The notes under the pieces were generated by a model that was not told where the DNA came from, did not search any database, and was given only the letters and a program-made list of their open reading frames with translations. A program made the translations under genes and the position numbers. This document shows positions 44,674 to 56,343 of a DNA stretch of 64,000 bases, piece by piece. Origin of the DNA: Telmatactis stephensoni (lineage: Eukaryota; Cnidaria; Anthozoa; Actiniaria; Isophelliidae); assembly GCA_029948255.1 (NCBI GenBank), contig JALIZF010001907.1, positions 62,001-126,000 on the forward strand, given 5' to 3'. Numbering within the stretch: position 1 is the first letter of the stretch; every line of letters begins with the position of its first letter.

Positions 44674-45305
44674 AGGTTGCCCGAGTAAAAAGCTATAAAT
44701 AAGTTTAAATATAGTTTATATTTCTGTTAGTCAAAAACCCACGAGGTTTATCAGATTTAAAAAATTCCTTTCCTCTCCAATGAACTCTTATTTACCAAAT
44801 AGTATCTCCGAGCAAACTAATTTGCGTGATTTAGCGAAGTTTTGAGGTAAACATATTTTGGTTTATTCGTCACCGTTTGTCTCCCAGATGGTCGCATCGT
44901 GTTGGTAGCGTGCTGCTAATCTTGATAGTCCTGCGGCAAGTCTTTTGCTTTGATTTTAAGCACCACACCAGACTGGTTGTGACCTCTCACAGTTTTGGAA
45001 CAGTTGATAATAATACTGATTATCAAACCTAGAGGCTCCTTTCTTTCGCAGTGCCAAATTGATGTAAGATCGATGAGGCTGATATGAGTAATCACGCGGT
45101 ATCCAAAAATTCATCTGAACTCAATTATTTATTCTTATCTATATATCTCGGTTCAGTTTTGTTTGACCATTTTGTTAGAAAACAGCTAGGCATAGAAAAT
45201 ATCATGAAAAGCAAAAGCCAAATAAAAGAAAAGAATTATCACTGCATGGAAACTCCAGGAAGTGAAATGTACCCGGAATATAACGTTTTTGGTGACCTAC
45301 CCAGA

Positions 45306-45325
45306 CCCCCCCCCCCCCCCCCCCC
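45306..45325 (+). repeat. Poly-C tract (C20)
   Basis: An uninterrupted C20 run. Nothing else is recognised in 44960-48775 apart from an A20 run near 46411 and the hairpin at 47753. Confidence 0.9.
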
Positions 45326-48300
45326 TCGCTTTAAAAATGCATAGGTATCCCACACAGCATTGAAAATGATGTCTTGAATTCTTTTGAAAATAAACTGGTA
45401 AATCTATATTGAAGCTAAAAAATAAGCTAAAAAATAAGTTCCAAAGCTTGATACATCAGTAATGTAAGTAGTCTTTTTATACGGTGTTACAGATTTGCAT
45501 TCCGGATTTCTTATATACATTCCATATATACCGACTTCCTTACGATTATATACACAAACAAACGCAACTAGCAAGGGAGATATTCTCTGGTCTTCCGCAA
45601 AATTCCAACTGCTTTATAACTGCTTTATTTCACGTCATAAATTGAAAATAACCAGTACTAGTGAGCCCACAGAGATATACTCAGCAGGAAGAGAGGGATT
45701 CAGTGAATATCCAACTGCTTCCTGGCATTTTGTTTGGCTTTATTTGATAGTAGACGGTTGTCTTTGCGGGCTATTTTATAGTTCCTGCTAGTGCCGGGAT
45801 TAGAAAAATTTATGATGAATGAAAAGTGATTCTGTCTAGCTGCGCGCGAGCGTAAAAGATAAGATTAATTTCCAGACCATAAACACAGTACGTCCCTTTC
45901 AATTAACTATCATAAAATATTGATATGATCCTAGGGGCTTCAACGTTAAAGTGTTTATCAGACAAGTGCGTAATAGCAGTGGCGACCGTGAGGTTTCAGT
46001 CTTTATGCTACATGAAGGCATTATGTAAAGCGGTTCAGTCCGCCCTAAAAACTGACACACAGCAGTTGCCATCTCATTTGCTAGTAACTTTAATTGTAAG
46101 AGGGAGAGAAAGAAGGTGGCGGCGGCGCCGGCGCAGAGAGGTCTGTGCCGAGGCTTTGAAAAACACGCAGCGCCGGTATTTGACATTTTCCTCTATTTTC
46201 CGATTCCATTTCTAGCTAGCAAGTTTTTAGAATCATGCTTACACCCCCTTTGTTTTTTGCTCAATAGATCATGAAAAAGTCTACAACAAGAAAGGAGAAG
46301 CTATGATTTGCAAACTATGAATTATTCAAAACGTCAGTACATCTATATCACTATGTAAAACCGAATACAACTCGAATGTAGAATAAACAATGCTAAAGGG
46401 ATCAGAATCTCAAAAAAAAAAAAAAAAAAGAACCCGAAGGCAATGAAATTGTAGATATATTAAGATGCGTTGACGTCAGCAAATATAATTGATAAATGTC
46501 GGTTTTAGATGCATTAATTTTGCTGCTCTACGAACATATGTATGAGTGTAGGGCCACAGTTTTTGATAATTAAGGAACGAGAGAGCGAGAATAAATAAGT
46601 GTCTGTAAAAAAAGAAGTGACGCTTTTATTTTAAATGCCGTGATAAAATACTTAAATTATCTGCAATGAATGCTGGACTGACATTTTTCACCCACTTGTT
46701 TTATATTTACTTATCTTCCCCAAACCCCGTTGTTGTCTTTTTGTATCCTTTTACGTCAGCTACTTGAGTAATCAGGATATTGTTGATCTCCTAAATGAAG
46801 TGAGTGAAAATTTTTTATCTTTGTAATTGAGTGCACTTGATATTACCCCCTAAGCCTTAGAAGGAGGAGAACATGATCATCAGTGAAAATGGCGGGAAAA
46901 TGGTCGTGCGCGTGTGCACAAACCAATCAAAGTCCACACTAATCCGAATTGAGAAACGAATCTTTTCCCCTCCGTTTTCGCTCTTCAGTGTGAAATGCCG
47001 CTTTTTTAGACAAAAGAAAAACGGCTTTTTAGTGCTGACAGAAGGCCTAACTAACCATAGCAAAAAGATGTGTTTTTAATTTTCGCAGGATTTGTGCGCA
47101 AATAGCCTGAGACGGATATCTATGACCAAGTTGGGAACTAACCAATGAATATCAGCTGATAACAATCCCAAAAGCGCTAGCGATTTCTTAGTTGCCAAAT
47201 TCTTCTTTAAAATCATCAAGATCTTTAAAAGTTTACGTTTTTTACATCAAATAAACTGTTGGCAGCTTAACGACGATTTTTGAGGTTTCTAGATAATGAC
47301 CGCAAATTTCACTCAACTGTACGCAAGCTTTACATGGGAAATGCAAACGCCTTTAATATCGGCGCGAAGTTCTCTATCAAAATATTGTTTTAATATGTCG
47401 TTAAAAGGTAGTTAAAATAGTGTTATAACGTTGATGCGTTTTAAATTGGGATCTATTAGGTTATCTTGCTTAAATCCACTGAAATTATTATTCAAAGAAG
47501 CCGACAAGCCAGACTAGGAGTTTGGGAGAGAAGAATACGCACTCACACAGTGCCATATTGCGAACGCGGTTCTTATTATGAGTTTTGATCTATGTAAGCG
47601 TAGTGAACACCCGGGTTTATATATATAACACATATAAGCGCTCCCATGGCCGGATTCACTTAGTTTGTATTCATTTTAATATATAAGAAAGAAAGAGGTA
47701 ACAAGAAAAAAAGGCTGTCATTTTAGCAACAATATAGCAACAATATTGCAACGTTTAGTCTGTGTTTAACGACCACCTCGGGTCGATAAACACTGACTAA
47801 ATATAGACATTTTAGAGTGCATTTCTTTTCAAAATTTCTCTTTCGTTTTTTTAAGTATTAATGAAACAAACGCCGGAAATGTTGATGTTATCTTTGAATT
47901 ATAGGCTATCGAAAATTAGCACAATCACTACATTTCTATATATGCATGTTTTGGCGAGTTGTTGCGAGTATCCGTGGGGGTTGAGGAATGAGTCAAGATG
48001 GCGCGTAAAAGCCTGTGGATATACTATTCATCACATCTTGAAGGAAATTGAAGAAACATAATAATAAGCTTTTTAAAACTCGTTAAATTTTAAACGTTTA
48101 CAGTTGTTTTTCTCGGGTATATGCATGAAGACAAAGACTGAAGCCATGCTGTTTAATTTTTCTTTTTTCAGCGAAACTAGCTTTCAATGAGTTGACCGTT
48201 TCATGAAGATTGCTAGTTGTAGGACATCTCTTCTTCATTAATTATTGTTTAGAGCTGCTTTTTGAGGTATAAACAGAATTGAACAATTGAAATAATTCAT

Positions 48301-48775
48301 AGACAATTTACAACGGTATCTACACTATTCGCATTTTTTCTAAATATTTAAGTGGCAACTAAAATTGAGTCACGTAAATATATTGTGTACAACAGAGTTG
48401 TCCAAAAGCACGACACCGAGTCAAAACTAAATCTAGCTGATCTCAGTGAATCTAAGATAGCATCAAAAATGTGGTTTTCCAGCAAATTTATTCAAAGTAC
48501 AATAAGCGGAGTTTAGTATTCGAGTATGGATCAAAATGTATCCGTAACTGAAGCGAAAAATAATACGGCATATTCAACATGCAATTACTAGGAGACACCA
48601 TTAAGTAACACCATTACAGAACTAAATGTACAAAAAAAGGAAATGTACGAAACTAATTGAACATTATCTGTAAAAGATTCATTGCCTGAAAAAATTAAAC
48701 TAAAAAAAGATTGATGCTCTCTGGCTTGTTGTTTTGGTTTTCGGTTCTAAATTTCCAAATCCCCGCTAGCTAGTT
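45326..48775. other. Intergenic, no gene seen
   Basis: Contains an A-run at about 46411-46430 and a hairpin at 47753-47802 (TTTAGTCTGTGTTTAACGAC mirrored by GGTCGATAAACACTGACTAAA). A GC-rich minus-strand frame at 45899-46186 has no recognisable domain. Confidence 0.4.
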
Positions 48776-49987
48776 TCAGCTCAAATGCAGCCCCTTTACT
48801 CCAAGTCGATGTCTTCTGAAAGCTTCTTGATCAGTATTGTCGTCTTCTTCATTAACGATTGAAGAATTCGTAAATAAGACCTTTTTGAAGTTCGTTACAA
48901 ATAAAAAGACAGGCAATGCAATTACCAAGACCCCGATGACAGTAAGAATTGATCCAATGAGTTTTCCCTGAGTTGTTAGAGGGTAATGATCTCCATATCC
49001 AACCGTTGTAATTGTATTGATCGACCACCAAAATGCCGCTGGTATACTAGTAAAATCACTCTGAGGTTCTCCAGCTTCGCAATAATATGCTGCGCTGGAT
49101 GACAGCAAAACCGTCATGAGTACAAACATTAAAAACATTCCAAGCTCTCTGAGGCTTGTTAAGAAAGTAAAGATTAGAATCCGCATCCCGCTGGAGTAAC
49201 GAGAAAGCTTAAAAATCCGTAAAACGCGTAGAATCCTTGCAACTCGCATAGCTGACAGTCCTCCCGATCTAGTTCGCTCTATCAGCAAGACAAAATAGTA
49301 AGAAAATACAGTCAAAACATCGATGATATTGAGAAATTGCCAGAAAAACGACTTTTTTTCAGGTGCGGAACCAAAACGCACTAATAATTCTAAAGTAAAC
49401 CAAATGTAGCATGCCATTTCCAAGACGGCGTAGGTATTTCCATCGGAAACAGATTTCACAGAGCCAACAGATTCGTCAAATTTATAAATCTGAGATTCGA
49501 TACATGGTATGACAACAGACATTACAATCACAAACACAGACCATACGCCTAGTAACTTAGCCATCGCTGATGAATCAGGATATGTGAATAAGATCCAGAG
49601 TTCACGCTGAAGTAAATTGGTTGGAAGGATATCAGTGTGGGCGCTATTTCCTGACAGCGCTTTTTCCAATTTCTCCCGCGCCGTAACCATGTCACTTTCA
49701 ATTTCAAAAAATCGGATTTCTTCTGCAAAAATATCTTCTGGCACAAGATCGGGCTTGGTGAGTCGTCCACATGATTGATAATAAAATAAGATGGCATCAA
49801 AAGCTTGTCGATTGCGGTTGAAAAAATATTCGCGCTGTCTTCGGTCAAAATATCGTGAACGCTTTGAAGGGCAACCAAGAAGTGTGTTCGGATACCGAGA
49901 CAGCGTTGATTCAAGAGTTTCATATCGTTCTCCGCTTACATTTATAACTACACGATCATTAAGAAATCCTCTCGACTTGTAGGACAT
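48776..49987 (-). CDS. Shaker-type (Kv1-like) voltage-gated K+ channel subunit 2
   Basis: Intronless, 403 residues from ATG at 49987. T1 domain (~10-100; DRVVINVSG, LLGCPSKRSRYFD, FFEIE), S1 (~141-162), S2 (~187-207, with conserved E, F, E), S3 (~219-237), S4 with six basic residues three apart (MRVARILRVLRIFKLSR, 247-263), S5, filter TTVGYGD (327-333), S6 (~341-365). The S6 hinge is PVF instead of PVP, and the S3 IPYF-type motif is FSYYF. The outer S1-S2 loop is shorter than in subunit 1. Overall layout matches subunit 1, so the two are paralogues; same strand, 18 kb apart, with IWS1 between. Lack of introns is usual in cnidarian Shaker genes. Predicted plasma-membrane tetramer subunit. Confidence 0.96.
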   Translation of the reverse strand: MSYKSRGFLNDRVVINVSGERYETLESTLSRYPNTLLGCPSKRSRYFDRRQREYFFNRNRQAFDAILFYYQSCGRLTKPDLVPEDIFAEEIRFFEIESDMVTAREKLEKALSGNSAHTDILPTNLLQRELWILFTYPDSSAMAKLLGVWSVFVIVMSVVIPCIESQIYKFDESVGSVKSVSDGNTYAVLEMACYIWFTLELLVRFGSAPEKKSFFWQFLNIIDVLTVFSYYFVLLIERTRSGGLSAMRVARILRVLRIFKLSRYSSGMRILIFTFLTSLRELGMFLMFVLMTVLLSSSAAYYCEAGEPQSDFTSIPAAFWWSINTITTVGYGDHYPLTTQGKLIGSILTVIGVLVIALPVFLFVTNFKKVLFTNSSIVNEEDDNTDQEAFRRHRLGVKGLHLS

Positions 49988-52900
49988 TTCCTTAACTAGA
50001 TGTTTTGGGACTTGTAATGAGTATGCGATCTGGGTAGATGTCCATTAGAAATATACGAATCATTAGCCAGCGAATGACTTAAATGATAAATAGTCATTCT
50101 TTACGAGACAATAACGGTGGCTGTTCAAGAATTCCCGCTGTTGCCCAGCAAGTCTTGTAATAGTTAGCACACGTTTTTTTTTAACTTTTTAAGTAGTTAC
50201 TTTTAGTATACCAATGATTTTATGTCGCCACAATATCGGTTTTTTCGACCCAAAATAAACTTCTTGCGAAAGCCAATGCATGAAGCGTATTCTGAGAGCG
50301 TCGCGATTGCAAACTGCGCGCGCTCAAGAGCATTCCACACATTTCCAACTGAGCTGAATCATTCTACCGGGAAACGAATTAACGTATATGCAAAGTTGAG
50401 AGTCATTGGCGTATTGCATTAAATATTCAACAGGCTCTCTTATTCAATCGAATTTGTTCATAAAACTGGTATTAATCTACCGCAAATAGTAATTTTCTGT
50501 GTTTTTAGAGATCGTCTCTATTTTTCTAAATGGTTCAAAATTGATAAACATTATCGTGTTTTAACACGAGTTTAATGAGTTAGAAGGCGGTTGTGTAAAA
50601 CCCGACTCCATAGTTAATCGTGAGTGATTTTCATAAGCCGACACCAGTTATTCCTTTCAAAAACTCGTCGTGAACTGTCAAATGGAATATAAACAAAAAT
50701 TATTGGCCTTTCGTCTCGCGTTATCATCGTCTTTAATTTTTCGATAGTCTTCTTGTTTATTGCTCTGAGTTACAGTAGTATTGGAGATTACTAGTGTAAA
50801 AACTAGCAAGCAATGGACACGCCAAATGTGTGTGGCATCTTGTAAACACATTAAAACCCGCAATTCACCACTAGACGTAACAAATGCCTTAATCAGAAAA
50901 GACTAAAAAAAGCCGTGCTCTAACGGGAAATTTCGAAAAAAATTCGAGACAAGCTATTAATACGAAAATTATTAATTGTCCAATAAGCCGGAGCCGGTCT
51001 GCAGACTTAGCTGGTATGATGATTATATTGTGCGCTTGTCAAATATTCTCCATTTCATAATTACTTTAGCTGCGGTTTTGTAATAGAAACTCGGATTAAT
51101 GTGGCATTTAAATTCAACAAAAGAATGAAAAATGTTGATTTCAAAAAAATGTTTGACTTCAATATTTGACTTCAATAAAATTTGTTCAGTTCATCTTTAA
51201 CTTTAATTTGTATAATTATGTCTTTAACTGACCCAAAATGAGATTGACACTAAACTGAAATTACCGGGTTCAGTTTACTTTACCAAATTCAGTTCAGTTG
51301 TCTTCGACACATTTTCTCTATATTCTTTATTCGGTAAAGTAAAGGTATGTATTTTATTTTTTTCCTTAAAAATACAACGAAAATATACAAGTTTCTTCCT
51401 GTGGGTGGAGCTTACACTATTGAAACCACGAAATTTTTCCTACACTATTTCAAATCTATAAGCCTTACTTCGGACCAGAACGCTGGAATTGGCCTGGATC
51501 AATTCTCCATTTGGAACTGGTCCCGTGTAAACAGAGCCTTAATGAAACAGATAGTTTGTTTTTTACAGTTTTTTTACAGTATTTGTTTTGTGGATATAAA
51601 TCATGAAACTGAAACAATCAGTCTCCAAAACAAACAGCAGTTGTAATTGGAGAGTATTTATTACAAATAAACTGACATATCAATTAGTTAACTTTCTGTT
51701 CTACCTTAGTTTTAATGCTAGAATGACCCATTTGTTTATTAATTTTCGAAGGTGATTTCGAAATTACGTCTCAGTTAAAAATATATAATAATAAATTATT
51801 GATAACTGAAACAATATCATGCCGACGAATTTGTCAAATTTGTGTCCTTTAGTTTTGTCATTGCTACAAATGTTGGCTTCAAATTGTCAAAACTCTGTAC
51901 ATAATTAACTTTAAATCTTAAACTACATGCACTACCAACTAACCATAAGATTTAGATGCACAAGGGAAACTCCGAAAATATTTAATTTCAAAATTCTTGT
52001 CGACAGCTCAAGATTCCTGAGCAGGCCATTATGCATGGCTAACCAATATCTCAGCTGTAATACAGTTTTTAACTATCAAAAAAATGTTGTTTCAACTAGA
52101 GTATCTTTAGGACTAGTTTATAATAAAGCTAAGGTGGCAAGGAACTAGATTTTTTGTGAAACTCAACGCAAAAAATGTCTTCAGTCCACACCTTCGTAAT
52201 ATATCCTTTTTCATTAAACAGTAAAAACCAGCACAAAAGAAACTGAGGATTTAGAACCTCCAGGCTAAAAATTGAGCAATTAAGCACCCAATATATAAGA
52301 ACCAGACATAAATTTTATATTCAACCATTTCAGCCTGTCACAGAAAATCAAAGGTTCTTTTATGCGGCTTTTTTATTGCAATAAATCCTAGTTTGGATTA
52401 TCAGCTATATATGCTTCAACTCAAATTATAAGATCGGCTTTACTACAATTGAATTCATCAGATAGTACATTTTAAAGACAATAAAAACTAAAATACCTAA
52501 AATATATCATATAAAAGTTCCACTAATACTGGTAATATTCAAAATGTTGTCAATGACGCATCAGACATCAAATTATGTTTGTATAAATACATGCAAAGAT
52601 TCAAAAGATGGAAAGCTTTGCAGCAAGTCTTCTTTGTCAACATCAAGAATTTTACAACTTTTTTCAATGTTGTTAAGCGCGAAGACGGTTTCTCAGTTTC
52701 CGAGAAAAATATGTTCTCGTGCAGTTTATCTTTACGGACATATCATGAGTCATTCGTGACTTCAACCCCTTTTGGGTACATCAGGTATGCCAGCCTGTTT
52801 TGACATGATTATTTTACAAGCCAAAACGTGTCATTCAGCAAGTACTGAAAATGAGAAAAACTTTAGCAAGTATATACAAGCAACGGGAACCACGTACCTT

Positions 52901-53329
52901 TATGGCGCCAATCCAGCCACATACTGATGTGGTGTCGCCGTCTTGGCTAATTAATAACTTCTTAATCATGAAACTACTTTCGTTTCAAACTAACGTACTT
53001 TGCTACCTTCAGTCAGCAGTCACTCACGTCAACACAGATATGGATAAATTTGACATTTGAAAACCCGCATTTTTTTTGCTGTTTTCGAGTCTTAGACAAA
53101 AAAAGGCCCAACACTATAAAAAGAAGTTCGTTTTCAAGTTTATCTAGATCACGCTGAAATTTTTTCTCATGCTGGCAACCAAACTGTGTTAAGGCGGCGA
53201 AATACGAGACACAAGAACTCTCAACTTGTCCCGCAACATTGTTGCTTAAATTTGCAGGTTTTTGATCGATGTTGCGCGTTTTTCACCTCGCGATCTCAAC
53301 TTATCACGCAACAAAAAATAAGCAGGGAG
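49988..53329. other. Intergenic, no gene seen
   Basis: Short frames only. No exon pair with matching phase was found. AT-rich with A-runs. Confidence 0.4.
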
Positions 53330-53343
53330 GTAGCCATGGTAAC
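53330..53343 (+). promoter_or_regulatory. X-box-like site with no gene attached
   Basis: GTAGCCATGGTAAC fits GTNRCC-N2-RGYAAC exactly and is followed by a near-repeat ATAGCCATGGCAAT 26 bp on. I see no coding start beside it. Confidence 0.3.
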
Positions 53344-53694
53344 CAGACCACAGCGATAGCCATGGCAATCGGACCACAGCTTTCCACCGGTACCCGTCAC
53401 ACTGATCAAATCAGTGGAGTATGTATTACCAGTTAAGAAACCTACCAAAGACCAGAGGCGGAAGGGCGGGGAAAAACTTACGATGCAAAGCACCCAGTAT
53501 TGCAAACCGTGGCACTGCAACTAAGCCCCTGAGAATATGCGCTGGTCCCCCAAGACTTCTTAGGGCTTGATTATATAAACCGAGCTGATTTCTTTTGTTC
53601 TCTTTTCCCTTGGGGCCACAAAAAGTCAGTCCGCTCAGGAGCCCATTATAATCAGGCCCTTAGGGAACCGCTGTACAGTCTGCTTGCTTTGTCT

Positions 53695-53850
53695 TAAAAG
53701 TGTGAACTTTTCTCTGCAGCATAGTGAATATTCCACGCCTCGTATTGAATGTTGCAGAGTGGTGCATGATAGAATGATAGACGCTGCAATTTTTTCTGCA
53801 AAAAATCCTAAAATTGCTATGTCAGCGCGAGAAAATTATTGCAACATGTG
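53695..53850. repeat. Partial copy of the GCCGGCG MITE of 18.2 kb
   Basis: TGTTGCAGAGTG, TGATAGACGCTGCAATTTTT and CTAAAATTG, GCGAGAAAA blocks follow the order seen at 18335-18410. Terminal repeats are eroded. Confidence 0.65.
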
Positions 53851-54419
53851 TCAACTGTACCAGTTAACGGGACAGCTCAGTATTGAGCAGTACCAAGTCG
53901 TTTATTGAGTCTTGACTCAGCCTACAACTTGCAACAGCTAACAACTAACAGCAACTAACCCAATTGTCTTGTGTACGCTCTATTTAAGGCTTACTCTAAT
54001 ACAGACCGGTTTCCGTGGTGCCATGCATGAATATTACATCTGAATATGCTAATAGAAATGGGCGTACAGAACTCAGTAAGGTGCTTTCCATAAAGTAAAT
54101 AGTTGTAAGAAGGATCATTTAACGATCAGCTGAAATGTAAGAAATGTAGTGAATATCAAGATAAGATTTGTGTAAATTAACAGAATCTAGGTGCTATAAT
54201 TACAAATAACCAAATTAAAGTCAGGGCGTGTCAACTATAATTAACCAGATTAACCAGTCTTCCACTGCGCAACGCGCACTGACCGGTACAGATCAACAGC
54301 TGAGGGTCAAACTCAACAGCTGTGATTTAAAGTTCAATCTTTCTGATCAAAAGGTAATTAGACGATAGTAAGACATGGTGTCTCTGACTTTATTAAAGGT
54401 CGGTCTTTCTGGTCGATGT

Positions 54420-54840
54420 CCCGGGGGGGGTACTCCCATATATTTGCTATACGGGTACGTGCCGCCAAACAGGGTATGGTTTTCAGCGATTTTACTCTTG
54501 AACAGGGTATATAAAATAGCTCTTTCTCTCTCTGGAACAGGGTAGCTTTTTTACAAAGTACGTCTGGATGTTGCAAAAACGTCGCTCTGTAATTAGGTAC
54601 CAAAAGAAATCAGTCGGAAAATCAGATTGACTCTTCATTAAATGCTTGACAAAACCGATAACAGAAACTATTGCATGTAAAAACGCAAAACATTTCACTG
54701 GGACAGGGTATATTTTTGTGGTACTTACTCTGGAACAGGGTAGCGTTTTAAGCTTTTTTACTCTGGAACAGGGTCAGGGTTTGAGGGGCTCAGCGGCACG
54801 TCCCTACCCAAAACTGGAAGGAGTACCCCCCCCCCCCGGG
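54420..54840. mobile_element. 421-bp element with CCCGGGGGGGGGTACTCC ends
   Basis: The left end CCCGGGGGGGGGTACTCC mirrors the right end GGAGTAC-C12-GGG (C run 54826-54837). TCGATGT is duplicated exactly outside (54413-54419 and 54841-54847). The interior repeats CTGGAACAGGGTA several times in both directions. No coding capacity. Confidence 0.9.
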
Positions 54841-54943
54841 TCGATGTTAAGACATGCTAGCTCTGACTTTATACACACCTTAGGTTATTATTGATGTGTT
54901 GACTTTGACCTCATGCAAACTATCATTAAAATGGTCAACAGTT

Positions 54944-55232
54944 CCAGGGGGGACTCCATTGTAAAAGGATCGGCTATGCTCGTCGGAAGTTTTTAAAACT
55001 ACCGGCCTAAAAGATACCGAAAGTCTTTTAAGAAGGGCGTGGCTGGACGATTTTTAACCCCTAAGGGATACCAGCGATAACAAGCTAATGAACATTATTA
55101 TGATGAACATAAAATTGGACGGTCGACATGCTTTTTGTTGGGCAAATTTCTTCCAGTTTGAGAACAAGATAATAAGCGATGGGCGATACGACGAGCATAC
55201 CCAATCCTTTTACAATGGAGTCCCCCCGCCGG
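54944..55232. mobile_element. Related G-rich-ended element (CCAGGGGGGACTCCATTG)
   Basis: CCAGGGGGGACTCCATTGTA then AAAGGAT at the left mirrors ATCCTTTTACAATGGAGTCC then CCCCGCCGG at the right. CAACAG lies outside both ends. The end sequence is similar to the element 100 bp upstream, so the two may share a transposase type. Confidence 0.75.
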
Positions 55233-55431
55233 CAACAGCTGTACATGCTCAAGAGCTGCACGTAATTTATGAAACTAAATATGCTAAAGATATTTTAACA
55301 TTTCCAAAATGATCAAAATTATGTTTCGTGACACATGTATTTCCGGCTTTAGATCTAGTGGACGTGACGACCACTATCACGCTATAGATAGCGTGACATT
55401 GTAAGCCGCCGCCCGAAAAAGGAGTTTACTA

Positions 55432-55704
55432 TTAAATTTGTCACATCGACAATAGTTAATATAAAATGTTTCCAATTCGTAAAGATTAGGTCCTTAAACT
55501 GACGAAGATATGAATTTTTAAAACTAAGCATTTTTGCAAAGAAATGTAGGTGAAAACGCATCACATGCATTATTAGACTCAGCTGTATGCATACATTTCT
55601 TTGCAAAAACTGCTATGAACATATGAATTCTTAGATATATTCATATCTTTGACAGTTTAAAGGTGAAACTTTGCATTTTTCTATTATCGACGTGACAAAT
55701 TTAA
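55432..55704. mobile_element. TTAA-flanked element with long imperfect inverted arms
   Basis: TTAA-ATTTGTCACATCGACAA at the left mirrors TATCGACGTGACAAAT-TTAA at the right. Arms of over 100 bp remain alignable (TTTTTGCAAAGAAATGTA in the centre). No ORF of note. Confidence 0.8.
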
Positions 55705-56144
55705 AAATTTTTCTTAGCTCCTTTTTTGTATACATAGAATATCCTACAATCTCACGCCTGTATAGTATGAACAATGGAGGGAGGGGAGAGAGCCTCGTCT
55801 GGAAGATCACTTCCGGTTAAAGGGGCTCATCCTTTAGCTTTTTACTTATTTTAGCTTTTTACTGATGTTAAGGCAGGTGCTGGAATACGCTTATAAAAAG
55901 GTATTACTACTTAAACATACCTTAAGTTATTTAGCAAGTACAAAATTTCAGCGATTTTGACGAACTCGCTAAAATTCGTTAAATTATATGTTGTCGATGA
56001 AAATATCAGGAAGTTCCGGCATAAGGGAATTAAATTATGCCACACAACATATGATACGATTTTAGGTTTTCTTCAGGTTTTTCTTTTTTTTTCAGTTTTT
56101 TTTTTTCGCGGACATGAAGTTCTCAGAACTTTGGGAACCCTGTG

Positions 56145-56215
56145 CTTTTTGCCCGCCATTTTGTTGTGACGTGTCGTGATATGCGCAGTAGGGGCGTGCG
56201 CATTGCAAAAGTTGT
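56145..56215 (+). promoter_or_regulatory. Probable TM9SF2 core promoter
   Basis: The sequence between 56150 and 56212 has CCGCCATTTTG (YY1-like) and two TGCGCA half-sites in ATGCGCAGTAGGGGCGTGCGCA (NRF1-like). It is CpG-richer than its surroundings and lies 130-190 bp upstream of the TM9SF2 ATG. The start of transcription is not visible. Confidence 0.4.
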
Positions 56216-56343
56216 TTCAGAGCTGAGTTTACGGAGTTTATCATCTTTTTTCTATGTTTTCTTGGTAATACAAGCGAAAATTGAACTCACTAAGGATTAA
56301 CAGAGTCTTAAACACGTTAATTTAGTCTATATTTAATACTAGA

